From an uncultured Lysobacter sp. (GTDB lineage: Bacteria; Pseudomonadota; Gammaproteobacteria; Xanthomonadales; Xanthomonadaceae), in NCBI GenBank assembly GCA_946480055.1, contig CAMLID010000064.1, positions 1 through 18,889 on the forward strand: 18,889 nucleotides of DNA, in the 5' to 3' direction. Position numbers and translations under genes: made by a program. The notes under the pieces were generated by a model. It searched no databases, was not told where the DNA came from, and saw only the letters and a program-made list of their open reading frames with translations. Positions 1-7,202 of the stretch are shown piece after piece (position 1 is the stretch's first letter; every line of letters begins with the position of its first letter).

Positions 1-1785
1 GCGGTGTTCGTGCCGGTGGCGTTCATGCCCGGCATCGCCGGCAAGTTCTTCCGCGAGTTCGGCTGGACGGCGGCGACCGCGGTCCTGTTCTCGCTGCTGG
101 TCGCGCGCCTGCTGACGCCGATGATGGCCGCCTACTTGCTCAAGCCGCACGGCGAGGAGAAGGGCGACTCCAAACTGATGCGTTGGTACCTGGGCTGGGT
201 GGACGCGGCGCTGCGTCATCGCGCGCGCACCTTGTGGATCGCCACCGCGCTGTTCTTCGCGTCCTTGGCGCTGGTGCCGCTGATCCCGGCGACCTTCATC
301 CCGCAATCCGACCTGGGCCGCAGCAACCTGACGCTGGAGCTGCCTCCCGGCACGCGGCTGCAGGAAACCGTGGCCATGGCCGAGCAGGCGCGCGGCCTGC
401 TCAAGGACATCCCGGAGCTCAAGCAGGTCTACACCGCGATCGGCAGCGTGCTGGACCTGGGCGATCCGTCGACCACCGGCATCGGCGAGTCGCGCAAGGC
501 CACCTTGGTGCTGGATTGGGGCGTGGCCGACGATCGCAAGCGCGATCAGCGCGAACTGGAACGCGAGGCGCGCGCCCGATTGGCCAACCTGGCCGGGGTG
601 CGGGTGAGCTACGTCAGCTCCGAACCCGGCAACCAACTGCAACTCGTGCTTTCCGGCGACGATCCGCAGCGGCTGCAGGAAGCGTCCATCGCCTTGGAGC
701 GCGATCTGCGCGGCATCCCCGGCCTGGGCAGCGTCACGTCTTCGGCCTCGCTGTTGCGACCCGAAATCCAGATCGTGCCCGACCCGGCGCGCGCGGCCGA
801 TCTGGGCGTCGCCACCGCCGATATCGCCGAGGCGGCGCGCATCGCCACCTCCGGCGATTACGAGCAGCGTCTGGCCAAGCTCAATCTGCCGGACCGGCAG
901 GTCCCGATCCGGGTCGGCTTCGCCGAATCGACGCTGTCGAACCAGGCGCTGATCGGTCAGCTGCGCGTGCCCGGCCGCTACGGCCCGGTGCCGCTGGCCG
1001 CGGTGGCCGAGATCCGGACCGGCAGCGGCCCCTCGCTGATTTCGCGTTACCAGCGCCAGCGCAACGTCACCCTGACCGCCGAACTCAACGGCCGCCCGCT
1101 GGGCGACGTCATGGAGACCGTGCAGAAGCTGCCGAGCGTGCAGCAGTTGCCGGCCGGCGTCAGTTTCCTGAACACCGGCGACGCCGAGGTCTTCGTCGAG
1201 CTGTTCGTCGGCTTCCTGCTGGCGATGGCGGCGGGCGTGATCTGCATCTACATGGTGCTGTTGTTGCTGTTCAACCATGCCTTGATGCCGCTGACGATCC
1301 TGACCGCGGTGCCGCTGTGCGCCGGCGGTGCGTTCGGCGCCTTGCTGCTGACCCAGAACATGCTGTCGCTGCCGGCGCTGATCGGCCTGCTGATGCTGAT
1401 CGGCATCGCCACCAAGAACTCGATCCTGCTGGTCGACTACGCGGTGATCGCCGAGGACGAATACGGGCTCACCCAGCACGACGCCCTGATCGACGCCTGC
1501 CGCAAGCGCGCCCAGCCGATCATCATGACCACCCTGGCCATGGGCGCGGGCATGATGCCGATCGCGCTGGGCTTCGCCGGCGATTCGAGCTTCCGCGCGC
1601 CGATGGCGATCGCGGTGATCGGTGGTCTGATCACCTCCACGCTGCTGAGCCTGATCGTGATCCCGGCCGCGTTCACGGTGGTCGACGACCTGGGCGAATG
1701 GCTGACGCGGCGCTTCCGGCATCGCTCTTCGCATCCCAAGATCCACAGCCCGGCCGAGCGGCCGGCCGATGGAGTGACTGAATGA
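1..1785 (+). CDS. RND-family multidrug efflux permease, C-terminal part (5' end outside window)
   Basis: Inner-membrane proton-driven pump of the HAE1/AcrB type, which would work with a periplasmic adaptor and an outer-membrane channel. The frame is open from base 1, and about 594 residues are present of the roughly 1030 usual for the family, so the first 40 percent lies upstream. Seen in order: the end of the first membrane bundle (FFREFGWTAATAVLFSLLVA, then LLTPMMAAYLL), TM7 (RTLWIATALFFASLALVPLI) ending in the typical ATFIPQSD, a large periplasmic porter domain, and the second bundle, including GLLMLIGIATKNSILLVDYA (TM10) and PIIMTTLAMGAGMMPIALG (TM11). The C-terminus is short and polar. 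The next gene has its own promoter-like element, so this gene probably ends its operon. Substrate cannot be read from the sequence. The family call is firm from established motifs. Confidence 0.95.
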   Translation, partial: AVFVPVAFMPGIAGKFFREFGWTAATAVLFSLLVARLLTPMMAAYLLKPHGEEKGDSKLMRWYLGWVDAALRHRARTLWIATALFFASLALVPLIPATFIPQSDLGRSNLTLELPPGTRLQETVAMAEQARGLLKDIPELKQVYTAIGSVLDLGDPSTTGIGESRKATLVLDWGVADDRKRDQRELEREARARLANLAGVRVSYVSSEPGNQLQLVLSGDDPQRLQEASIALERDLRGIPGLGSVTSSASLLRPEIQIVPDPARAADLGVATADIAEAARIATSGDYEQRLAKLNLPDRQVPIRVGFAESTLSNQALIGQLRVPGRYGPVPLAAVAEIRTGSGPSLISRYQRQRNVTLTAELNGRPLGDVMETVQKLPSVQQLPAGVSFLNTGDAEVFVELFVGFLLAMAAGVICIYMVLLLLFNHALMPLTILTAVPLCAGGAFGALLLTQNMLSLPALIGLLMLIGIATKNSILLVDYAVIAEDEYGLTQHDALIDACRKRAQPIIMTTLAMGAGMMPIALGFAGDSSFRAPMAIAVIGGLITSTLLSLIVIPAAFTVVDDLGEWLTRRFRHRSSHPKIHSPAERPADGVTE

Positions 1786-1824
1786 GGGCAGCATCGCTAC
1801 GTCCGCCGGAGCGGTAGCAAGGCT

Positions 1825-1830
1825 TACAAT
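1825..1830 (+). promoter_or_regulatory. -10 hexamer placed for a leaderless transcript
   Basis: TACAAT lies exactly 6 nt before the ATG at 1837. A start site 6-7 nt after the hexamer would fall on or next to the A of ATG, leaving no room for a Shine-Dalgarno sequence, and none is seen. Upstream -35 is not convincing. Confidence 0.55.
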
Positions 1831-1836
1831 CGCGGG

Positions 1837-2148
1837 ATGGATTACCAACTCGTCATCAAGTTCTGGCGCAAGTCTCTGGCGGACGAAGCCTTCCTCGCGA
1901 CCGTCGAAAGCGAGCTGAAGGCGGTGCTGGGCGATGCCGTCGTGCTCGAGGGCTACGACGTCAGCGCCAAAGAGATCAATCTGTTCATGGTGACGGCCGA
2001 TCCGAAGCCCACCTTCCGGCGAGTGCGCGACGTGCTGGGACGCCTGGGCGTGGTGAACGGCGTCTCGGCCGCGTTCCGCCTGGTCGGCGGTGCGCGCTTC
2101 ACCTCGGTCTGGCCGCTGCGCTCGACCCGCAAGTTCACGCTGCCCTAG
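1837..2148 (+). CDS. Conserved hypothetical protein, 103 aa
   Basis: I do not recognise a characterised family. The protein is small, soluble and has no signal peptide, membrane span or cysteine. It begins MDYQLVIKFWRKSLADEAFL and has a mixed alpha/beta look: a strand (YQLVIKFW), a long acidic helix (ADEAFLATVESELKAVL), a strand (INLFMVT), a helix (TFRRVRDVLGRLG), and a C-terminal strand-rich tail (AAFRLVGGARFTSVWPL). The regular alternation of strands and helices, together with third-codon GC bias, supports a real gene. It stands alone, convergent with the next minus-strand gene, and is preceded by a -10 element that suggests a leaderless mRNA. Function unknown. Confidence 0.8.
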   Translation: MDYQLVIKFWRKSLADEAFLATVESELKAVLGDAVVLEGYDVSAKEINLFMVTADPKPTFRRVRDVLGRLGVVNGVSAAFRLVGGARFTSVWPLRSTRKFTLP

Positions 2149-2165
2149 GCCGCCGCAGCGTTCAG

Positions 2166-2197
2166 AAGAAAAGCCCGGCCGCATGGCGCGGCCGGGC
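2166..2197 (-). terminator. Intrinsic terminator between convergent genes
   Basis: A perfect 10-bp stem (GCCCGGCCGC at 2173-2182, pairing with 2188-2197, loop ATGGC). Read on the minus strand it is followed by TTTTCTTCT, so it mainly ends the 2266-2922 gene. On the plus strand the tail is CTGTTCC, so it may also stop the 1837-2148 transcript less well. Confidence 0.85.
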
Positions 2198-2265
2198 CTG
2201 TTCCGTCCCTCAGTGTCGCTACCCGGCGTGGCGGATCCCCAAGCTCCGCAGGGCGCGGCCGTCGC

Positions 2266-2922
2266 TTAGTCGCCGAGCATGCCGTGGACGGTGTTGGACG
2301 CGCTGGCCGAGGTGCCGACGTCGTGCGAGAGCATGTAGCCGCCGACATCCACTGCCGCGACGATCAGCCACTGCCACCAACGGCGCTTGCCGGTCACGGC
2401 GGTTTCGGAGGTTTCGTGCTCGGCCGCGTACTTGGCCCAGAAGCGGGTGGAGTGGCGGGCCACGCTCAGCCCGCCGAGGATGGTCTGGCCGTTGCGCGAC
2501 TTGGCGTCGAGCTGGGCGATGGCCTCGGCCTCCAGCTCGGCGAACATCGCCTCGGCCTGATCCAGGTCGGCGGCCTTGGCCACCACGCCATCGATGCGCT
2601 CGAAGAAGGAGAACTCGTACGCGCTGTACTGGCCGCGCTGCGAGGCCATCTTTTCGGCCAGCGGCTGCATCGGGTCGAGGTCGAGGACCGGCTGGTTGGC
2701 CTTGACGAACTGCTCGACCGGCACGCCGGGTTCGTAGCCGCACTTGGTGACGACGTAGGCCAGCGAGTTGCTGGGGGTGGCGCCGGTTTCGAGCAGGCAG
2801 CTCAGGTACATGTTGTGCTGGATGCCGACGGTGTCGGCCGGGTTGCTGGCGGCCAGGGCCGATGCGCCGTAGGCGTTACCCAGCAGCAGTGCGGCTGCGG
2901 CGGCGAGAGACTTCAACTTCAT
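2266..2922 (-). CDS. Exported hypothetical protein with C-terminal hydrophobic segment, 218 aa
   Basis: No family recognised. A clear Sec signal peptide is present: MKLKS, then an alanine/leucine core, with probable cleavage after ASALA near residue 24. The mature protein has two cysteines (C42 and C61) that could form a disulfide, then a long acidic helical stretch (about residues 90-150, rich in A, E and D). Near the C-terminus KRRWWQWLIVAAVDVGGYML (about 180-199) is basic then hydrophobic and could be a membrane anchor or amphipathic segment. The start is supported by AAAGGA at 2930-2935, 7 nt before the ATG. A strong terminator follows the stop. The gene is monocistronic and its role is unknown; localisation is inferred as periplasm or inner membrane. 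Confidence 0.8.
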   Translation of the reverse strand: MKLKSLAAAAALLLGNAYGASALAASNPADTVGIQHNMYLSCLLETGATPSNSLAYVVTKCGYEPGVPVEQFVKANQPVLDLDPMQPLAEKMASQRGQYSAYEFSFFERIDGVVAKAADLDQAEAMFAELEAEAIAQLDAKSRNGQTILGGLSVARHSTRFWAKYAAEHETSETAVTGKRRWWQWLIVAAVDVGGYMLSHDVGTSASASNTVHGMLGD

Positions 2923-2935
2923 GGACGATTCCTTT

Positions 2936-3311
2936 CTCAGTGATGGACTGGGGCGGAGTACCTACGACTCGCCCTGCATGGACGAGACGCCTGGAAGGGG
3001 GTTCCGTTCCGTGGCGTCTCGGCGCTTGGCTTGCGCCGAATCGACGTTAGGCAGGCCTTCCACGGGTCTCAAGGACGAAATCGGGACAGGCCGGGAGCGA
3101 GTCGGGACCGGCCGCGCCGCGACCGCCATGAAACACGCGCACACGGTCTACGGCGGTGCTTGTTTCGCGCCGCGCTGCTCGCGACAAATGACGGCGCTAA
3201 AGAAAACAAAGCCTTAGCGGAATTTATTCCCGTTTTATACCCGCGACCGCGCTGGAACCCGCGGCGTCGCAGCGCCTAGGCTGGAGTTGTGTCCCTCCAC
3301 TCGGATCGCCC
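2936..3311. promoter_or_regulatory. Intergenic region between divergent exported-protein genes, with AT-rich island
   Basis: No convincing gene. Most of the stretch is GC-rich and featureless, but 3195-3240 is a sharply AT-rich island. It contains the inverted repeat CGCTAA (3195-3200) / TTAGCG (3214-3219), then GGAAT (3219-3223) / ATTCC (3226-3230), then a -10-like TTATAC at 3235-3240. This is the likely promoter or operator region of the plus-strand gene at 3312, about 70 nt downstream, and it might also influence the minus-strand gene. The promoter call is inference; the repeats are visible. Confidence 0.4.
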
Positions 3312-3698
3312 ATGTCCTCGTCCCGCGCATTCGTTTCCCACGCTGTCGTTCTCGGCCTTCTGCTCGCGTTTCCGCGCGGAGCCGGCGCGCATGAGGTCGT
3401 CCCCTCGGATTGGTGCGTCGACGAGAAGCGGGCGCCGCAGATCGTCGCGAAGTTCAAGTTCGACGGGAATCAGCTGCGCGAGCTGATGGACAAATGCGGG
3501 ATCGTCGAAGACGGCGACGAGTGGGGCAGTGCGGCCCTGACCATCGTCGAGTACTGCAAGGTCGTCGCGCCCTTGAAAGGGGCGGTGCCGTTCGTGGTCG
3601 GGCCGGACAACTATCGCGCCACCGACCACCACAGCAGCTATCGGCTGGACGACGGCCTGGTCGGGTCGTGCGCGGTGTGCCCGCCGAAGACCGAGTGA
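3312..3698 (+). CDS. Small secreted cysteine-containing hypothetical protein, 128 aa
   Basis: No family recognised. The N-terminus MSSSRAFVSHAVVLGLLLAF plus PRGAGA is a typical signal peptide, with probable cleavage after residue 26, giving a mature protein beginning HEVVPSDWC. Five cysteines lie at 35, 62, 82, 120 and 123. The last two form a CAVC pair near the C-terminus, so disulfides or metal binding are possible. A notable central stretch is VGPDNYRATDHHSSYRLDDG. There is no good Shine-Dalgarno before the ATG; the start is chosen because it gives a complete signal peptide. The gene converges on the TPR/PAS sensor gene with only 37 nt between stops; a GC-rich stem at 3711-3732 without a T-run may end both transcripts. 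Confidence 0.75.
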   Translation: MSSSRAFVSHAVVLGLLLAFPRGAGAHEVVPSDWCVDEKRAPQIVAKFKFDGNQLRELMDKCGIVEDGDEWGSAALTIVEYCKVVAPLKGAVPFVVGPDNYRATDHHSSYRLDDGLVGSCAVCPPKTE

Positions 3699-3735
3699 GC
3701 GCCGATCCTAGGCGCGGCCCGTGCGGGGCGCCGGC

Positions 3736-5904
3736 TCAGACCAGCGCGTCGCGGCGGGTGTAGGCGAGCACCGCATCGACGCAGGCCTGCAACGCGGCGC
3801 GGGTTTCCGCCGGCAGGCCTTCGCAGCGGCCCAGCACGAAGTAGGCCGAGCGCAGCACGTCGCGCCAGCGCGGGTTGCGCGGCAGTTTGGACACGGCCAG
3901 GTAGCGCTCCAGCGCACGTGCGCGCAAGCGGCCGTCGTCGATGTTGACCCGCCACAGCCGGCTCTTTTCCGCGAACTCCAGCCGGCTGGTGCCGGTGGCG
4001 CGTTCCCAGGCGTCGACCGACGCCAGCATCAGTTCGACCAGGGTGCGGCGGAACTCGTCGCGCACGGACGGCTCCCCCAAGCCATCGGCCAGACCGTCGA
4101 CCGCGTCCGTCGCCGGCGCGGCGGTTTCGAGGTCGTGCGGTGCGAGCAGAATCAGGCCGTCGCCGCCCGACCAGGGCTTGAGCTTCGCGATCAGCGGCGC
4201 GCCCGCGCGGGCGGCGATTTCCAGCCGCTGGCTGGCGCTGTCCTCCATGCGCTCCAGGGCCGAGGACAACGCGGCGCGGCCGGCTTCGCCGACGAAGGCG
4301 GACACCGGTTGTCCGACCAGGGTTTCGTCCTCGCGCGAGCCGAGCCAGAGTCGCCCGGCGCGGTTCACCGCCAGCAACTGGCCTTCAGCGTCGAGCAGGC
4401 ACAGGGCGTCGTCGCGGCTGTCGAGCAGGGCCTGCAACAGGCTGCGGTCCTCCGCTAGCGCGTCGGCTTCGCGTCGGTAGCGGGCGAGTTCGGTTTCGTG
4501 GTGGACCCGCCGCGCTTCCTCGCGCAGGCGTTCGCGCTCACGCCGCCGCTGCAACAGCAGCCAGAAGCCCAGGGCCAGGGCGATGGTCACCGCCACGGCG
4601 AACCACAGCAGCAAGGTGCGTCGATGGAATTCCGCGCGGCGCAGGCGGTTCTCGCTCTCCAGCGCGGCGATGGTGCGTTGTTGCTCGGCGGAGTCGAAGC
4701 GGACCCGCAGCCAATCCAACTGACGGTCGTGCTGCGCGCGCGCCAGTTCGATCGCTTTCGCATGCGCGTCGCGCAGCGTGGTATTGGCGGCCAGGGCGTC
4801 GCCGGCGCTTTCCTGGGCAGTGGCCAGCTCCTGCAGCAAGGACACCCGCATCGGATCGCCTTCGGGCACCGCGGCCAGGGCCTCGCGCAGACGCGCGGCG
4901 GCGGCGCCGGTCCGGCCGGACAACTGCTCGGTACGCGCTATCTGCAACTGCAGCGCGGGAGGCAGCGGCAGTTTCCAGGTATCGGCCAGGGCCAGCGCGC
5001 CGGAGGCCCAGCGCTGCGCCTGGGGCATGTCGCCCTGCGCCAATGCGACCCGGGTCAGGCCGTCGTGCACGCGCAGTTCGTAGACACGGTTGCCTTCGGC
5101 ACGGTACACGGCCAGTGCCTCCTGCAACCAGACCGAGGCCTCGCGCGCATCGCCGGTGTCCAGCGCCACCTCGGCCATGGTTTCCAGCACGTGCGCGGCC
5201 TCGACCGGCTCGCCTTTGGCGCGGTAGATCGCCAGGGCGTCCTGGTAGTAGCGCATCGCGGTGTCGGTCTCGCTCAGTTCGCGATAGACATCGGCGATGT
5301 TGTTCAGCACCGCGCCCGAAACTTCGCCTCGCGCGCGCTGCAGATCGAGGCTGGCGGTGAGGCTGCGCAGGGCGCCGCGAAAATCGCCGAGCCGGCGCAG
5401 GGCGGCGCCGACGTTGCTCAGATCGCGCGCGGTCGCGGCGGGATCCTTGAGCGCGCTGGACAGCGTTGCCGCGCATTCGAACTGGATCAGCGCCTGGGGG
5501 ATCCACTCGCGCCGGAAATCCAGGATGCCGCGCCGGCGAACCAGTTCGTAGCGCAGGGACGCCTGGCCATCGGCGCCGATGACCGCGTCCGCGCAATCGA
5601 GCGAGCGTTGGGCGTCCTCGATGCTGCCCGCCTCGAGCTGCGCCTTGGCGCGCTCGAACAGAGCACCGGCCGCTGTGTCGCTCGCGGCCGCCGCGGGCGC
5701 GATCTTGGCCTGGCGCAGGCATTGGGCCGGTTCCGGCAGGACCTGGGCCGCTTTCAGGCCGGGGCAGTCGCCGCTCGCACCCTGAGCAGACGACGGTCCG
5801 CACACGGCCAGCATTGCGATCATCGCCCAACTGCCACGCCGCTTGGCGGCGGCGATCACCGCGGCTTCGCGACGCAGGCGCGAAGCAAAACAGAACCAAC
5901 GCAT
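3736..5904 (-). CDS. Membrane sensor: exported TPR domain, one TM span, PAS domain, uncharacterised C-terminal domain (722 aa)
   Basis: The start has AAGGA at 5912-5916, 7 nt upstream. The N-terminus is basic, followed by WAMIAMLAVCGPSSAQG, a long but plausible signal peptide with cleavage near residue 42. Residues about 80-400 are TPR-like helical repeats (for example AVLNNIADVYRELSETDTAM, with DALAIYRAKGE and EALAVYRAEGN), probably periplasmic. A membrane span LLLWFAVAVTIALALGFWLL (about 428-449) is followed by RRRERER, so the rest is cytoplasmic by the positive-inside rule. Next come a coiled-coil stretch and a PAS-like domain (about 488-578, ALLDSRDDALCLLDAEGQLL). The final domain (about 615-695: DEFRRTLVELMLASVDAWER, then NIDDGRLRARALERYL and KLPRNPRWRD) is not a kinase, cyclase or standard helix-turn-helix that I can name. 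There are no HisKA, GGDEF or EAL motifs. The likely role is coupling a periplasmic signal to an unknown intracellular output. No partner gene is adjacent. Confidence 0.85.
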   Translation of the reverse strand: MRWFCFASRLRREAAVIAAAKRRGSWAMIAMLAVCGPSSAQGASGDCPGLKAAQVLPEPAQCLRQAKIAPAAAASDTAAGALFERAKAQLEAGSIEDAQRSLDCADAVIGADGQASLRYELVRRRGILDFRREWIPQALIQFECAATLSSALKDPAATARDLSNVGAALRRLGDFRGALRSLTASLDLQRARGEVSGAVLNNIADVYRELSETDTAMRYYQDALAIYRAKGEPVEAAHVLETMAEVALDTGDAREASVWLQEALAVYRAEGNRVYELRVHDGLTRVALAQGDMPQAQRWASGALALADTWKLPLPPALQLQIARTEQLSGRTGAAAARLREALAAVPEGDPMRVSLLQELATAQESAGDALAANTTLRDAHAKAIELARAQHDRQLDWLRVRFDSAEQQRTIAALESENRLRRAEFHRRTLLLWFAVAVTIALALGFWLLLQRRRERERLREEARRVHHETELARYRREADALAEDRSLLQALLDSRDDALCLLDAEGQLLAVNRAGRLWLGSREDETLVGQPVSAFVGEAGRAALSSALERMEDSASQRLEIAARAGAPLIAKLKPWSGGDGLILLAPHDLETAAPATDAVDGLADGLGEPSVRDEFRRTLVELMLASVDAWERATGTSRLEFAEKSRLWRVNIDDGRLRARALERYLAVSKLPRNPRWRDVLRSAYFVLGRCEGLPAETRAALQACVDAVLAYTRRDALV

Positions 5905-6376
5905 CAGACCATCCTTATCCGATCCATGCCGCGTGAACGGCTACATCCTTGAGCGGCGAGCGCGTGCATACCGGCGGTTGCTCAGCCTCGTCGTGGCCCT
6001 CCGAGGGGGTAGCGCCTAGCGTCTGCCGATGTGTCCGCGTGCGGACCGACTGCCGGCAGGCGGCCTCGAAAGACAGGCGGATCCGCTCGTTTCCCCCAAA
6101 ACAAGTCGCCGATGCGGCTGAGACTAGCAGCCGTCGATCTTCCACAGTCAGCCGTAACGCTCAGTTTCGACAAGTCGGCGACTACGGCGACGGGAAGGCG
6201 TTCGCGGCGGCGGAGAACAGGTTCGTTGCGAACCACGGAGCTGCCCCTGGGCGATCGTCGCGCGGCGACACTCGTTGCGATCTCATCCCGTGCGACGCCG
6301 CCGGCGCAGGCTGAAACCGGCGCATCAGGCGCCGGCAGCAAGCGGGAGAGGGCGACGCTGGACGCGTCGCCGGCGA
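5905..6376. other. Intergenic region, 472 bp, upstream of the TPR/PAS sensor gene
   Basis: No supported gene; the open frames here have no codon pattern or recognisable product. It holds two perfect palindromes close together: GTCCGC-GT-GCGGAC (6033-6046) and CTGCCGGCAG (6050-6059). They lie 130-155 nt before the start of the sensor gene and are candidate operator sites. Two further hairpins at its far end are listed separately. Confidence 0.4.
6310..6371 (-). terminator. Two tandem hairpins after the CI-like gene
   Basis: Reading on the minus strand, a perfect 8-bp stem (6351-6358 with 6364-6371) comes right after the stop codon. A 7-bp stem (6317-6323 with 6329-6335) follows, with only TTTC after it. 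They probably reduce readthrough into the downstream minus-strand sensor gene, but the T-tract is too short for a confident intrinsic terminator. Confidence 0.45.
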
Positions 6377-6748
6377 TCAATGACCGTCCAGCAATTCGAT
6401 CAGCGCGCGCCGTTTCTTGCGCGACAGCTTGCGCATCAAGCCCATCAGGCGCAGCTCGTCGGGGTCGCTGTACTTGGTGGTCTGGTCGCGCACCGACAGC
6501 GATTTGCCTTCGATGGTGCCGCGGCCGGTGGCCAGCCATTCGAAGCTCACATGCTGCTGCACGGCGATCGACAGCATGCGTTCGAGTTCCGGCAGGGCCA
6601 GGCCGATCAGCCATTTGCGCGCGGTTTCGCGGCTGACGCCGTAGTACGACGCGAGCGCACCGGTGCGGGCGCGTCCTTTGGCGAAACCGGAGAAATCCAG
6701 CGCCTGGTGCAGGCGTCGGGCGAATTCGTCGTGAGGTGTGCTGCTCAT
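6377..6748 (-). CDS. CI-like helix-turn-helix repressor without protease domain, 123 aa
   Basis: The DNA-binding domain resembles the N-terminal half of phage CI-type repressors. Residues 30-49 (GALASYYGVSRETARKWLIG) fit an HTH, and 69-77 (FEWLATGRG) is a motif often found at the end of the repressor HTH domain. The S24 peptidase half of classic CI is absent. Instead a short basic helix (DELRLMGLMRKLSRKKRRAL) follows, which could mediate dimerisation. RecA-stimulated self-cleavage is therefore not expected. The start at 6748 is preferred because AGGCGG lies upstream at a usable distance; a start at 6766 would add six residues (MHRRYR) but has no ribosome site. It diverges from a Cro/YdaS-like gene across a palindrome-rich AT-rich region, which it probably binds (inference). 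Confidence 0.75.
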   Translation of the reverse strand: MSSTPHDEFARRLHQALDFSGFAKGRARTGALASYYGVSRETARKWLIGLALPELERMLSIAVQQHVSFEWLATGRGTIEGKSLSVRDQTTKYSDPDELRLMGLMRKLSRKKRRALIELLDGH

Positions 6749-6825
6749 GCGGTACCGCCTGTGCATCCTGCCAGGCTGAATCGGTTGTCCTTCACCGGGG
6801 CGTCCACTCGTTCCTGCGCGGGAGA

Positions 6826-6905
6826 GCGCAACTCATTGTTGCGCACCTTGTGGAAACGAATCACACTTTTGAAGTGTTGTATTTAGCAATTTACGGTGGT
6901 AAATT
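6826..6905. promoter_or_regulatory. Divergent control region with three palindromic candidate operators
   Basis: Three separate inverted repeats lie between the divergent CI-like and Cro-like genes: GCGCAAC-N5-GTTGCGC (6826-6844), ACACTT-TTG-AAGTGT (6863-6877), and AATTTAC-GGTG-GTAAATT (6888-6905). The last two sit in the most AT-rich stretch of this part of the window, where promoters for both directions would be expected. The three are not copies of one sequence, so they may serve different proteins. The visible palindromes are certain; the operator role is inferred from position. Confidence 0.6.
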
Positions 6906-6935
6906 TTTCGACGCGTAAACGACGATAGGGATGTC

Positions 6936-7202
6936 GTGACCGGAACCACTCGCGAGCCGGCGCCTGCATTGGCGCAAAGCGGAAAATCCCGCAAAAACCC
7001 GATCCTGCGTTACGTCGCCTGCTTCGCGACCGTCGGATTGGCGGCCAAGGCCGCCGGTGTATCCACAGAAATGCTGCGTCAAATGCGCATTAAAGGTTTC
7101 GTTTCCACGCGCAATCGGGCTTTGCGCATGGCCGAGGCCAGCGGTGGGCGGATCAGCGCGGTCGAGCTGTTGGCGCTGCCGCGGCGGACGGGGCGCGGCT
7201 GA
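6936..7202 (+). CDS. Cro/YdaS-like small HTH protein, 88 aa
   Basis: It starts at a GTG preceded by AGGG (6927-6930), 5 nt upstream; an ATG at 6931 is out of frame and closes at once. After a basic disordered leader, residues 34-53 (GLAAKAAGVSTEMLRQMRIK) form a helix-turn-helix. The following RALRMAEASGGRISAVELL (61-79) matches the pattern seen after the HTH in Cro/YdaS-type proteins (ALxxEAxxGGRxxxxEL). It is a probable DNA-binding protein acting on the same control region as the divergent CI-like repressor. Its stop TGA (7200-7202) overlaps the ATG of the next gene by one base, which implies translational coupling. There are no phage structural, replication or integration genes nearby in the window. 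The family call is by motif only. Confidence 0.7.
   Translation: MTGTTREPAPALAQSGKSRKNPILRYVACFATVGLAAKAAGVSTEMLRQMRIKGFVSTRNRALRMAEASGGRISAVELLALPRRTGRG

Noticed and set aside
183..1781. Long open frame (532 codons) overlapping the RND permease in another frame
   Set aside because: Arg/Ala/Gly/Asp-rich translation typical of a high-GC shadow frame; the permease frame has clear family motifs.
2921..3217. 98-codon plus-strand frame in the gap before the 128-aa secreted protein
   Set aside because: No codon bias, ribosome site or domain; overlaps the promoter region of the divergent gene.
4498..5952. 484-codon plus-strand open frame opposite the TPR/PAS sensor
   Set aside because: Antisense shadow rich in Gln, Gly, Arg and Ala; no domain, and the minus-strand frame has TPR, TM and PAS features.
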